From: Clostridium_AD frigoriphilum
GTDB lineage: Bacteria > Bacillota > Clostridia > Clostridiales > Clostridiaceae
Assembly: GCF_036541405.1 (NCBI RefSeq)
Contig: NZ_JAZHFS010000023.1
Span: 1 to 64,000, forward strand
Direction of reading: 5' to 3'
Length of the DNA: 64,000 bases
Below, piece after piece: positions 53,937 to 62,701 of the stretch; position 1 is the first letter of the stretch, and every line of letters begins with the position of its first letter. The position numbers were made by a program, and so were the translations under genes. The notes beneath the pieces are model-generated. The model saw only the letters and a list, made by a program, of their open reading frames with translations. It ran no database searches and had not been told where the DNA came from.

Positions 53937-54467
53937 TTATATTATCTCCTTTCTCTCAATTTCTTTTATTATATATTTGACAGCATTATGAAGTCTTGAC
54001 CGAACTGTCCCAAGGGGACAGTTTATAATTTCTGATATTTCAACATACTTATAACCATAATAGTGTTTTAAAATAAATACAACTCTTTTCTCGTAGGGTA
54101 ACTCTAAGATTATTTTCATTATCTCTTTATACTCATAATTTTGTATTACAATGTCCTCCAATTGCATGCCATTATCAACTAAAATCTCATCTGATAACTT
54201 AAACCTTTTGTTTTTTCTTAAATAATCCCTGTAAACATTAGTAGCTATTTTTATTAACCAGGTAGAAAATTTAGCCTTAGGCTCAAACTTGTTTATATTA
54301 AGTACAGCTTTGAGCAATGCATCCTGAATAATATCTTGTGCTAAATAGGGGTCTCCTACCATTTTAATAACATATCCTTTTAAAATATTAAGATTATCTT
54401 CTAAAAGGGTATTTAATGCGCTCTTATTTCCATTCTTAGCTTTATTAATAAGTTCTACCTCACTCAA
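53937..54467 (-). CDS. ECF sigma factor, SigY-like
   Basis: 176 aa. Region 2 (YLAQDIIQDALLKAVLNINK, then FSTWLIKIATNVYRDYLRK) and region 4 (YGYKYVEISEIINCPLGTVR SRL) are standard for group 4 sigma factors. The start is taken as TTG 54467, 8 nt after AGGGGTG; an in-frame ATG at 54491 would coincide with the likely transcription start. Neighbours resemble yxlC-yxlD of the Bacillus sigY operon, without its ABC genes. Confidence 0.88.
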   Translation of the reverse strand: MSEVELINKAKNGNKSALNTLLEDNLNILKGYVIKMVGDPYLAQDIIQDALLKAVLNINKFEPKAKFSTWLIKIATNVYRDYLRKNKRFKLSDEILVDNGMQLEDIVIQNYEYKEIMKIILELPYEKRVVFILKHYYGYKYVEISEIINCPLGTVRSRLHNAVKYIIKEIERKEII

Positions 54468-54491
54468 ATAATAATCACCCCTAACAATCAT

Positions 54492-54519
54492 TTAACGAAG
54501 AAATGCGCTAAAAAGTTCA
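54492..54519 (-). promoter_or_regulatory. Candidate autoregulated ECF promoter
   Basis: On the minus strand TGAAC (54515-54519), a 17-bp spacer and CGTTAA (54492-54497) resemble SigY/ECF-type promoters (TGAAC and CGTC cores), directly upstream of the sigma gene. Confidence 0.5.
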
Positions 54520-54595
54520 TTATATTTATAATTATTTGTTATTTTAAATTTCCTGCATTATTCCATATTAATACATAGGCTTTACTAATGTAAGA

Positions 54596-54639
54596 AAAAT
54601 AGTAGGGAAGACACCTCTTAGTGTCCTCCCTACTATTTT
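54596..54639. terminator. Terminator between the sigma operon and the small coiled-coil gene
   Basis: Perfect 13-bp arms (54596-54608 and 54627-54639) enclose an inner GACAC/GTGTC stem, with flanking A and T runs. It is 27 bp after the stop of the minus-strand gene at 54666. Confidence 0.85.
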
Positions 54640-54665
54640 ATTTATTGTTTTATGATTTACTATTT

Positions 54666-54866
54666 CTATTTATCAGAAGTCTTTTTCCCATAAATTTTAT
54701 GTAATATTAAATCATATTGTCCTAACTTATCTGCTAACATATGCCAATTTTTATGTTCAGCATTTGCCACATTTGCTTGATTATTTTCAACATTTTTTAG
54801 CCTTAAGCTAATATCCTTAATATCCTTTTGCATTTCTATTAGCATTTCTTTTATTTCGTTATCCAT
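54666..54866 (-). CDS. Small coiled-coil protein of unknown function
   Basis: 66 aa, starting MDNEIKEMLIEMQKDIKDIS and continuing as heptad-like helix (LRLKNVENNQANVANAE), then WHMLADKLGQYDLILHKIYG. ATAAGGAGAACATT precedes ATG 54866; longer frames upstream lack a site. It lies 77 bp after an aminotransferase gene on the same strand and may be cotranscribed. No family I can name. Confidence 0.7.
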   Translation of the reverse strand: MDNEIKEMLIEMQKDIKDISLRLKNVENNQANVANAEHKNWHMLADKLGQYDLILHKIYGKKTSDK

Positions 54867-54943
54867 AATGTTCTCCTTATGACTTTCCATCTTAGATGAT
54901 GTTAACAAAGGTTCTACTATCATAACATTAACATCACTATAAT

Positions 54944-56065
54944 TTATTTTTTATAGAATTCCTTAATAGTTTGACAAACAAATTCTACTTCTTCCTCAGT
55001 TATTTCTGGATATATAGGAAGTGCAATGATGCTCTCACATGTTTTTTCAGCTATTGGGAAATCTCCTTTTTTGTATCCGAGGTACGCAAAACATTTTTGA
55101 AGATGAAGTGGGATTGGATAATAAATACTAGTTCCTATTTCATTTGCTTTCAAATATTCCGAAAGCTCATCTCGCTTGTCAGCTAATATATTAAATGCAT
55201 AATAAACTGATTCCTGATTACCTATTATTTTAGGTATTTTAATAAACTCGCATTCTTGTAACCTTTTCATATATAATTTTGCAATATGATCTCTTTTTTT
55301 AATTGCATCTTTTATATACTTAATTTTAACTTGTAATATAGATGCTTGAATTGCATCTAGTCTTGAATTATATCCAATAAAATCATAATGATATTTTTTA
55401 GACGCTCCATGAACTCTATACATCTTAGCAAGGTTTGCTAAGTTTTCATCATTGGTTACTATCATCCCTGCATCGCCATATGCTCCTAAAGTCTTTGTTG
55501 GGAAAAATGAGAATACGCCAAAATCGCCTATTGTACCTGCATGTTTATAGTCAGCTCCATTACCTTTCCATCTCATACCAAAAGATTCTGCTGAGTCTTC
55601 AAGAACTCTTAACTTGTGCCTACTAGCTATATCCATAATTTTATCCATATCACTCATTTGTGAAAACAAATGGATTGGAAGAATTCCTACAGTATCTTTT
55701 GTTATTTTTTCCTCGATTTTGCTGGCATCTATACCAAAAGTTTCTTCTTCAATATCAACAAATACAGGTTTTGCACCATTTTTTGCTATGCAAGATGCAG
55801 AAGCTAAGAAAGTAAAAGGTGAAGTTATTACTTCCTTTCCCTCTTTAAAACCAAGTATGTCAGATGCCATTACCAAGGCATCTGTACCTGATGCAACACC
55901 AATTGCATATTTAGCTCCAGTAAATTCTTTAACTGATTCTTCAAAGTCAGTTACCTCTTTACCGAGCATTGATACTCCTCTTTCCATAAATCCTAGAACA
56001 GCATTGTCGAATTCTGATTTTTTCTCTTGATATTCTCTTGTCGGTGTAAAAAATTTAACTTTCAT
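54944..56065 (-). CDS. DegT/DnrJ/EryC1/StrS-family PLP aminotransferase
   Basis: 373-aa sugar aminotransferase-type enzyme. VASGTDALVMASDILGF and TSPFTFLASAS are the PLP phosphate region, HLFSQMSDMDKI and EDSAESFG carry the PLP aspartate, and the Schiff-base lysine is in FSFFPTKTLGAYGDAG. Such enzymes add an amino group to a keto-sugar nucleotide for surface glycans or flagellin. It follows a second gene of the same family by 25 bp. No glycosyltransferase or sugar dehydratase lies in the window. Confidence 0.92.
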   Translation of the reverse strand: MKVKFFTPTREYQEKKSEFDNAVLGFMERGVSMLGKEVTDFEESVKEFTGAKYAIGVASGTDALVMASDILGFKEGKEVITSPFTFLASASCIAKNGAKPVFVDIEEETFGIDASKIEEKITKDTVGILPIHLFSQMSDMDKIMDIASRHKLRVLEDSAESFGMRWKGNGADYKHAGTIGDFGVFSFFPTKTLGAYGDAGMIVTNDENLANLAKMYRVHGASKKYHYDFIGYNSRLDAIQASILQVKIKYIKDAIKKRDHIAKLYMKRLQECEFIKIPKIIGNQESVYYAFNILADKRDELSEYLKANEIGTSIYYPIPLHLQKCFAYLGYKKGDFPIAEKTCESIIALPIYPEITEEEVEFVCQTIKEFYKK

Positions 56066-56090
56066 AATATGGCCTCCATTTTAATCTTTA

Positions 56091-57275
56091 TTATTTAGCT
56101 ATTATTGCTTCTGCGCATTTTATTACATTGTTTACCACGTACTCTGCATCCTCTAATTTAAGTGTTGAGTATACTGGAAGGGTTATTTCATTCGCATACT
56201 GATTATATGCATTTGGATAATCCTCTATAGAATAACCAAGATTTTTATAAAGTGTAAACATTGGTAAAGGAGTAAAATGAACATTTGTAGCTATACCAAT
56301 ATCTGCAAGCTTTTGTATTAATTCATCTCTTTGTGCTTCTTTAAATCCTTTTAACCTTAATGTATATAAATGGTATGAAGTCTCTCTAATTTCATCCTTT
56401 GTAAAAGGAATAATTGCCCAATCTTTAGTGCTAAGAGCTTTAGTATATATCGCAAAGATTTCTTTACGACGTGTAATCATTCCTTCATATCTTCCAAGTT
56501 GTCCAAGACCTATAGCTGCATTTATATCTGTCATATTGCATTTCATACCATCTGTGATGATATCATATTTCCAAGCTCCTGCCTTCATCTTAGCCAAAGC
56601 ATCTTTTGACTGACCTTGAAGTGAAGTTATTTTAAATTCTTTTACTAAATCTTTATTACCTTTAAATTTATTATCATTAAAAGTAATTGCCCCACCTTCT
56701 GCAGTTATTAAATTTTTTACTGCATGGAATGAAAAGACATTAAAATCAGCTTGTGCTCCAACTTTTTTACCCTTATATATTCCACCGAAAGAGTGAGCTG
56801 AATCTGATATAAATATAATATCTTCTCTATTTTTAGCCTTAAGAATTGCCCTTATAGCATCATAATCAACAGGAACTCCTGCGATATCTACAGTTATTAT
56901 TGCTTTCGTTTTAGGTGTAATTGCCATAGCTAATTTTTGCTCATCTATTAGAAAACTATCTTCTTTAACATCTACAAATGTTGGTTTAACTCCTCTATGA
57001 AGTATTACATTTGATGTCGCTGTGTATGTGTAAGGTGTTGTAATAACCTCATCACCCTCGCAAATGTTATAAACCTTTAATATAAGTTCTAAACCTGCAC
57101 TTGCACTTGCAAGCGCTACAGCATTATTTGCATCACAATAGTTAGCAATCTTATCTTCAAACTCTTTAGTCTTAGGTCCCGTTGTAATCCAACCTGAATC
57201 TAAAACCTCCATTACAAGTTTTTTCTCTACATCTGTTATGTCTGGTGGTGAGAAAGGAATATTCTTTATTTTCAT
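56091..57275 (-). CDS. DegT/DnrJ/EryC1/StrS-family PLP aminotransferase (paralogue)
   Basis: 394 aa. IPFSPPDITDVEKKLVMEVL at the N-terminus, DEVITTPYTYTATSNVIL, ISDSAHSFGG and FSFHAVKNLITAEGGAITF (Schiff-base lysine) define the family; its closest pattern is that of UDP-sugar C4 aminotransferases (ArnB/PseC-like). The start at 57275 follows GAAAGGTCGG. It is the first gene of a two-aminotransferase operon; the two products share the fold but are not recent duplicates. Confidence 0.92.
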   Translation of the reverse strand: MKIKNIPFSPPDITDVEKKLVMEVLDSGWITTGPKTKEFEDKIANYCDANNAVALASASAGLELILKVYNICEGDEVITTPYTYTATSNVILHRGVKPTFVDVKEDSFLIDEQKLAMAITPKTKAIITVDIAGVPVDYDAIRAILKAKNREDIIFISDSAHSFGGIYKGKKVGAQADFNVFSFHAVKNLITAEGGAITFNDNKFKGNKDLVKEFKITSLQGQSKDALAKMKAGAWKYDIITDGMKCNMTDINAAIGLGQLGRYEGMITRRKEIFAIYTKALSTKDWAIIPFTKDEIRETSYHLYTLRLKGFKEAQRDELIQKLADIGIATNVHFTPLPMFTLYKNLGYSIEDYPNAYNQYANEITLPVYSTLKLEDAEYVVNNVIKCAEAIIAK

Positions 57276-57397
57276 ATATATCCGACCTTTCATATTTAAT
57301 TTTATTGTAAACCATAATTATTATCTTATTTATTTCTAGCTTTAATCTTACAATTAAGAAGCAAAAGAAAAAAGCTTAGTTTTTATAAATTTTGAAA

Positions 57398-58600
57398 TTA
57401 CAAACCCCTCTGACCCTTAAAAAAGCCAGTATCCTTAGTTATATAAATTCCACCTTCTGTAGCAATTCTCTCTTCTAAATATTTAGTAAGTTCATAAAGT
57501 CTTTCCTTGTTAAAACTTTGCTTTACATTACCAGGCATTGAAAAAATATAATCAATAATAGGTGTAGCTTCTGTTACAATTAAATTATCCTTATATCTTT
57601 TCATTTCTATATTATCAAACAATTTTTCTAGTTTTTCAACGCCATTTTCGAGTTTAAACCTTGAAGTAACATCAGAACTTCTAATATCCATCGTTTCTGA
57701 TTTAAATTTAATCATTATATCTCTAATTTCAATCATATGATTTTCTCCAACTGTTGAGAAATAAAAACATCCCCCAGGTTTTAATACTCTGTATATTTCA
57801 GACAATGCTTTACCTATATTCTCCACATGATAAAGCATATGGTTTGCAATTACAACGTCAAAACTACGATCGCCACAGGGTATATCCTCTGCATCTATAA
57901 TTTGAAACTTGAAATTTTCAGACTCTTTGCCTAAGTTTATTTTAGCATCATTTAACATTCCTTTAGAAAAATCGCTCAATGTTATATCGAGTCCTTTAGG
58001 AAGGTTATCTTTATTTTTTTTCCATAAAGTGGCATCGCCACATCCAAGTTCAAGAATTGTGGACTTATTAGGTAAATTTAGTTTTTCAAAATACCATTTC
58101 ATCCATCCATATTTGTTTACACTAAATCTCTCATGGATGTTCATTCTAGCCCTTAGATTTGAGGCATTTTCATACTGCTCAAGTAATTTTTTATCCGAAT
58201 TTATAACATTTATAATGTTGGTAAACTTATCCCAACTTACATCTGCTTTATTCTCCATTTCAATTGCTTCATCAATTGCCTTAATTACCATTAGAGTATG
58301 CTGAACTCTTTGCTTCATAATCTTTTTTTGTATTTCCAAAGATTTCACAAAGTTTTTATCCGTCACATCACTTTGCGCTATTTGCTTGATATCATCTAGA
58401 GAAAATCCAATAAACTTCAAAGTCAAAATTTGTTGAAGTCTTGCAAAATCCTGATTACTATATAATCTGTGCCCCGCTTCACTATATGAACTTGGTTTCA
58501 TTAAAGCGATTTTGTCGTAATACCTAAGTGTTCTTAAGGTAACACCGGCTTTTTCTGCAAATACACCAATTGTAAAAAAATCGGGTTCATTCTTTTCCAA
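57398..58600 (-). CDS. MerR-type regulator fused to a SAM-dependent methyltransferase
   Basis: 400 aa. Residues 10-85 are a MerR winged helix (TIGVFAEKAGVTLRTLRYYD, then AGHRLYSNQDFARLQQI) with its coiled coil. From about residue 180 a class I methyltransferase follows: ILELGCGDATLW (SAM motif I), IIDAEDIPCGDRSFDVVIAN and RVLKPGGCFYFST. The start is probably TTG 58600, 8-9 nt after TAGGAG; a GTG lies 3 codons upstream. The methyl acceptor, and whether SAM or a bound metabolite serves as signal, are unknown. It is monocistronic. Confidence 0.88.
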   Translation of the reverse strand: MEKNEPDFFTIGVFAEKAGVTLRTLRYYDKIALMKPSSYSEAGHRLYSNQDFARLQQILTLKFIGFSLDDIKQIAQSDVTDKNFVKSLEIQKKIMKQRVQHTLMVIKAIDEAIEMENKADVSWDKFTNIINVINSDKKLLEQYENASNLRARMNIHERFSVNKYGWMKWYFEKLNLPNKSTILELGCGDATLWKKNKDNLPKGLDITLSDFSKGMLNDAKINLGKESENFKFQIIDAEDIPCGDRSFDVVIANHMLYHVENIGKALSEIYRVLKPGGCFYFSTVGENHMIEIRDIMIKFKSETMDIRSSDVTSRFKLENGVEKLEKLFDNIEMKRYKDNLIVTEATPIIDYIFSMPGNVKQSFNKERLYELTKYLEERIATEGGIYITKDTGFFKGQRGL

Positions 58601-58767
58601 TATGATCACTCCTAATTATGGACATTTGATCAATAACAATACTTGATTAATGGCTCTATAATTATATTAACACATTACGTTACGTCATATGCAATAGTTT
58701 TTTTGAACATTTAAAGAACTTTTATAAAATCAACTTCTTGTTTTAAAATTTATAATTATATAAACAA

Positions 58768-58811
58768 AGGTATATACTATTATAATTACTTAATTATAAC
58801 AATATATACCT
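58768..58811 (-). terminator. Hairpin downstream of the 108-aa protein gene
   Basis: AGGTATATA (58768-58776) pairs with TATATACCT (58803-58811) across a long AT loop, 35 bp after the minus-strand stop. A weak terminator. Confidence 0.45.
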
Positions 58812-58846
58812 CTATTATTAACATTCTTATTTGTAAAATATCACTA

Positions 58847-59173
58847 CTATCTAATACCGTTCATTTTGCCCTTCAAAGCTTTAACTCGCCCATTTACATA
58901 ATTAGTAAGTTCTCGCATATTATCTTTTATTTCTGTTGGAGCACTAGTAACCATAGTAATTATATCTAATTTATTACCTTTTATTTCTTTGGCAACTTCA
59001 TAAGCCAAGCACTGATTTTTCATTTTCCAATAGGTAACGTTAAATTGATCAGCTTGGCGTTTATTATAATATCCTTTTTCAATACCAAACTGAAATAAAT
59101 CTGCTGCCGATTCTAATTCTTCTAAATCTTGGACATCTAAAGTCTCTTTCACTAAATCTTGAAATGTTTTCAT
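58847..59173 (-). CDS. Helical protein of unknown function, 108 aa
   Basis: Soluble, mostly helical: QDLEELESAADLFQFGIEKG, then YYNKRQADQFNVTYWKMKNQ and a C-terminal MRELTNYVNGRVKALKG. AAGGAGAGC precedes the ATG. I recognise no family. Single gene with its own terminator-like hairpin. Confidence 0.7.
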   Translation of the reverse strand: MKTFQDLVKETLDVQDLEELESAADLFQFGIEKGYYNKRQADQFNVTYWKMKNQCLAYEVAKEIKGNKLDIITMVTSAPTEIKDNMRELTNYVNGRVKALKGKMNGIR

Positions 59174-59641
59174 TATAGCTCTCCTTTTTAACAGGTAATA
59201 TTATTTATCATCTATATTACAATTAATATATTCTATAAATCCTAGTTGTTTATTTAAAAAAATCACCCTTTAACAAATCTTTTCCACAACTTTAACATTT
59301 TAACACATATCAAAGAAAATTTGAATTATATTTATAAATAATATTATAACTCTATGTTTATTCTTTCAAATTAGAACGTATGTTGTCATTTAAAATCTAA
59401 AAAATAAGAAAAGATATTTCCTTATATAAATATGTTTTTGTAAAATAATTCTAATCAAATATATACTTTACAAATTATTAAAAAATATTCATAAATGTAG
59501 TATTATATATAGTTCTGATAGCACATATTAATACGCTATGATATTCAAATACTTATTATTTATTTAAATTTTATCAAAATAAAAATGAGATAGATAATTA
59601 ATTTATCTATCTCATTTATATTTTGGATTACACATTAAGTA
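59174..59641. other. Gene-free spacer upstream of the DbpA-like gene end
   Basis: About 470 bases, very AT-rich, with no plausible gene. It contains the dbpA terminator (59583-59617) and the promoter region of the 108-aa protein gene. No other structure seen. Confidence 0.5.
59583..59617 (-). terminator. Terminator of the DbpA-like gene
   Basis: Perfect 15-bp inverted repeat (59583-59597 and 59603-59617) with a 5-nt loop, 25 bp after the stop, ending in A/T runs. Confidence 0.85.
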
Positions 59642-61087
59642 CTATTTATTAGCCTTCTCGACCCTAATAGTTTTTCCTTTTATTGTACCATTTTTAAGTG
59701 CCTTTAACACCAAGTCACCTTTTCCATTCATAATATCTACATGTGAAAAACTATCTTGAATATCTATAATACCTATGTCATCAGAACTAACTCCTTCTAT
59801 ATTGCAAATAGTACCTACAATATCCAGAGTCCTTATTTTTTTCTTTTTTCCTGCGCTGATATACATTTTCATTATATCACTATTAAAATTTGATAATTTA
59901 GTCTTTTTAATAATAGGTTTAGCATCATGTTTTTCATAAAATGCTATCCTAAATGGCTCTGAATCTTCCTTTGTTGGTATTGATCCTTTTGGTATATCCA
60001 TACCAATATACTGTTCTATAGCTTGCAAGAATCTATTTTCATTATGGGTAACAAAAGTTATAGCTTTTCCTTTTTTTCCAGCACGCCCAGTTCTACCTAT
60101 TCTATGTACGTAATTACCTCTTTCAAGTGGTAAATCATAATTTATAATATGTGTTATGTTTTCAACATCTATTCCTCTTGCGGCAACATCTGTAGCCACC
60201 AAGAATCTAAATTCACCTTTTCTAAATCTCTCCATAGCATCTAATCTATCATTTTGAATCATACCTCCATGTATCTTAATACATGAATAATGACGGTTCT
60301 TCATTTGAACAGTAATTTCGTCAACATTTTCTTTTGTTCTGCAAAATACAATACAAGAATCTGGATTCTCAATATAAAGTAATCTCTTAAGTAAGCTGAA
60401 CTTTTTATCCTCATCTACCTCATAACATACTTGATCGATTTTCTCAACCGTTAACTTTTCAGGATTTATTTCTACTTTAACAGGGTTAACCATATATTGC
60501 TTACAAATTGCTTCAATAGACTCCGGTATTGTTGCTGAAAATAACATAGTAACTCTGTTTTTAGGGACAGCTTTAATAACTTCTTCCACTTGTTCTATAA
60601 AGCCCATGCTAAGCATTTCATCTGCTTCATCTAATATTAGGTATTTTATCTTTTCCAAATTAATAGTACCTCTTTCAATATGGTCTAGAGTTCTTCCTGG
60701 TGTACCTACTACTACATGTACTCTTTGCTTAAGTTGCTTCTTTTGCGTTTCTATTGGTTGCTTACCGAAAACAGCTATTGCCCTAATCTTTTTATATCTT
60801 CCTATGTTTGTTATGTCTTGACTTACCTGAAGTGCTAGTTCTCTAGTAGGTGTTAATACTAAAGCTTGTGGCTCAGTTTCCCCTACATCAGCACTTTCGC
60901 AAAGTGGTATAGCGAATGCAGCTGTTTTTCCACTACCAGTTTGTGATTTCACTATAATATCTCTTCCTTCAAGGGCTATAGGTATTACAGCTGCTTGTAC
61001 ATCTGAAGGTTTTTTATATTCTAAATTCTTAATTGCTTTTAATATTTCTTCACTGATTTTAAATTCCTCAAATTTCATGTTACTCAT
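59642..61087 (-). CDS. DEAD-box RNA helicase of the DbpA/YxiN type
   Basis: 481 aa. All DEAD-box motifs are visible: Q motif KPSDVQAAVIP, motif I SQTGSGKTAAFAIP, PTRELALQ, DEAD, SAT, TDVAARGID and HRIGRTGRAG. The last ~80 residues (GKKKKIRTLDIVGTICNIEG onward to IRVEKANK) are the DbpA RNA-binding domain that recognises hairpin 92 of 23S rRNA, so the protein should act in 50S ribosome assembly. Length fits YxiN. It is monocistronic, with the ATG at 61087 after GAGAGGAAGTT. Confidence 0.93.
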   Translation of the reverse strand: MSNMKFEEFKISEEILKAIKNLEYKKPSDVQAAVIPIALEGRDIIVKSQTGSGKTAAFAIPLCESADVGETEPQALVLTPTRELALQVSQDITNIGRYKKIRAIAVFGKQPIETQKKQLKQRVHVVVGTPGRTLDHIERGTINLEKIKYLILDEADEMLSMGFIEQVEEVIKAVPKNRVTMLFSATIPESIEAICKQYMVNPVKVEINPEKLTVEKIDQVCYEVDEDKKFSLLKRLLYIENPDSCIVFCRTKENVDEITVQMKNRHYSCIKIHGGMIQNDRLDAMERFRKGEFRFLVATDVAARGIDVENITHIINYDLPLERGNYVHRIGRTGRAGKKGKAITFVTHNENRFLQAIEQYIGMDIPKGSIPTKEDSEPFRIAFYEKHDAKPIIKKTKLSNFNSDIMKMYISAGKKKKIRTLDIVGTICNIEGVSSDDIGIIDIQDSFSHVDIMNGKGDLVLKALKNGTIKGKTIRVEKANK

Positions 61088-61366
61088 TTTAACTTCCTCT
61101 CTTGTTTTATATATAATTTTAAGTATACCTTAAATGAATTTTTAGCTCATAAGTCTATATTATACCATGATTAGGACTACAATTCATATTATAATTTCAA
61201 AAACACTGTAATTTGTTTATTTAACATTGATATATTCTAATGCAATTCTAATCTTCTACTAATAATGCTTTAATTCTCAGGTCTTATAATAAAGACATAG
61301 AAAACAAATAAACAGCTACAGTGACATAAAATTGTTATCTACTAAATTAAAAAGGGAGGAATAAAT

Positions 61367-61828
61367 ATGTCAATAAATTTAGAACAAATTGATGAATTAA
61401 GAAAAAGAGCAAATGTAAGTTATGAGGATGCTAAAAATGCCTTGGAGCAAAACGAGGGTAATCTCATTGAATCCTTAATATACCTTGAAAAACAAAATAA
61501 AATTAGGCCTGATGAAAAACCTTGTACTGACAGTGCATTTTTTAAAAAGATAAAAATTCTTATTAAAAAGGGCAACGAAACAAAGTTAGTAATTAAAAAA
61601 AATGATAATGTGGTTTTAAATGTTTGCATTACTCTAGCCGTTATTCTAGCAATAGTCGCTGCCCCATTAGTAATTGTAGGATTAGTACTTGCTATTATAA
61701 CTAATCACAAAATAAGAATTGTAAAAAAAAATAATGAGGATTGCGAGGTAAACAAAATTTTTGATAAAGTGTCTCTTGTTGTTAATAAGGTAACTACGAA
61801 AATTAACGAGGAACTGAAAACTGAATAA
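61367..61828 (+). CDS. DUF4342 protein with N-terminal UBA-like domain
   Basis: 153 aa. A UBA/TS-N-like three-helix start (LEQIDELRKRANVSYEDAKN ALEQNEGNLIESL) precedes a DUF4342 region with one or two membrane helices (VCITLAVILAIVAAPLVIVG). Proteins of this kind are widespread in clostridia; their role is unknown. GGGAGGA precedes the ATG. Strong terminator follows. Confidence 0.85.
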   Translation: MSINLEQIDELRKRANVSYEDAKNALEQNEGNLIESLIYLEKQNKIRPDEKPCTDSAFFKKIKILIKKGNETKLVIKKNDNVVLNVCITLAVILAIVAAPLVIVGLVLAIITNHKIRIVKKNNEDCEVNKIFDKVSLVVNKVTTKINEELKTE

Positions 61829-61839
61829 AACTTATAAGT

Positions 61840-61869
61840 ACCTACATTTTACTAATGTAGGTTGTTTTT
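61840..61869 (+). terminator. Terminator of the DUF4342 gene
   Basis: ACCTACATT (61840-61848) and AATGTAGGT (61854-61862) form a perfect 9-bp stem with a 5-nt loop, followed by TGTTTTTTTT. Confidence 0.85.
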
Positions 61870-62017
61870 TTTAAGTAATAAGTTTTATTGCATAAGTCTG
61901 ATTATCTGCAATTATATTCAAAATAATATATAATAATACTATTATTATAAAATTAATAATTTGATAAGAAAATTATAATGTAGATTAATATAATATGTTT
62001 TGGAGGTATAGGTATAT

Positions 62018-62701
62018 ATGAATGGACAAAAGATTTTAATAATTGAAGATGAGATAAAAATAGCACGATTTCTTGAGTTAGAGCTAAGGTATGAAGGTTA
62101 TATAGTTTCACAAAGCCATGATGGGCGTGAAGGTTTAGATAAGGCTATAAATGAAGCCTTTGATCTAATACTTCTTGATATTATGTTGCCTTCTTTAAAC
62201 GGTCTAGAAGTGTTAAGAAGACTAAGGCAAGTATCAGATATCCCCATCATAATGCTTACTGCGAAAGATGAGATAATGGACAAAGTTACTGGTCTTGACA
62301 TAGGGGCAAATGATTATATGACTAAACCTTTTGCAATTGAAGAATTACTTGCAAGAATAAGAACAGCATTAAAAAAGAACACACAAATAAATAAAAGTTC
62401 AAATATATTATCTGTTGGGGAATTAATCATAGACTTAGACCAACATATGGTCAGTTTTAATAACAACTCTATAGGTCTAACTAAGACAGAATTTGATTTG
62501 CTTAAATTACTAGTAGATAATAAAAATATTGTACTTACAAGAAACAAAATTATAGATGTTGTATGGGGATATGAGTATATGGGTGATACTAATGTAGTAG
62601 ATGTGTACATTAGATATTTAAGAAGTAAAATAGATGATAGATTTAGCAAGAAATTTATTTATACAGTGCGAGGGGTGGGATATCTTTTAAAAGATGAATA
62701 A
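62018..62701 (+). CDS. OmpR-type response regulator
   Basis: 227 aa. Receiver domain (ILIIEDEIKIARFLELEL, phospho-acceptor Asp in LILLDIMLPSLNG, MLTAKD and the KPF lysine) followed by a winged-helix output domain (LTKTEFDLLKLLVDNKNIVL, YIRYLRSKIDDRF, YTVRGVGYLL). It pairs with the downstream kinase, whose start overlaps this stop by 8 bp. GGAGGTATAGGTATAT precedes the ATG. The closest pattern is the ArlR/CssR group; the signal is unknown. Confidence 0.95.
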   Translation: MNGQKILIIEDEIKIARFLELELRYEGYIVSQSHDGREGLDKAINEAFDLILLDIMLPSLNGLEVLRRLRQVSDIPIIMLTAKDEIMDKVTGLDIGANDYMTKPFAIEELLARIRTALKKNTQINKSSNILSVGELIIDLDQHMVSFNNNSIGLTKTEFDLLKLLVDNKNIVLTRNKIIDVVWGYEYMGDTNVVDVYIRYLRSKIDDRFSKKFIYTVRGVGYLLKDE

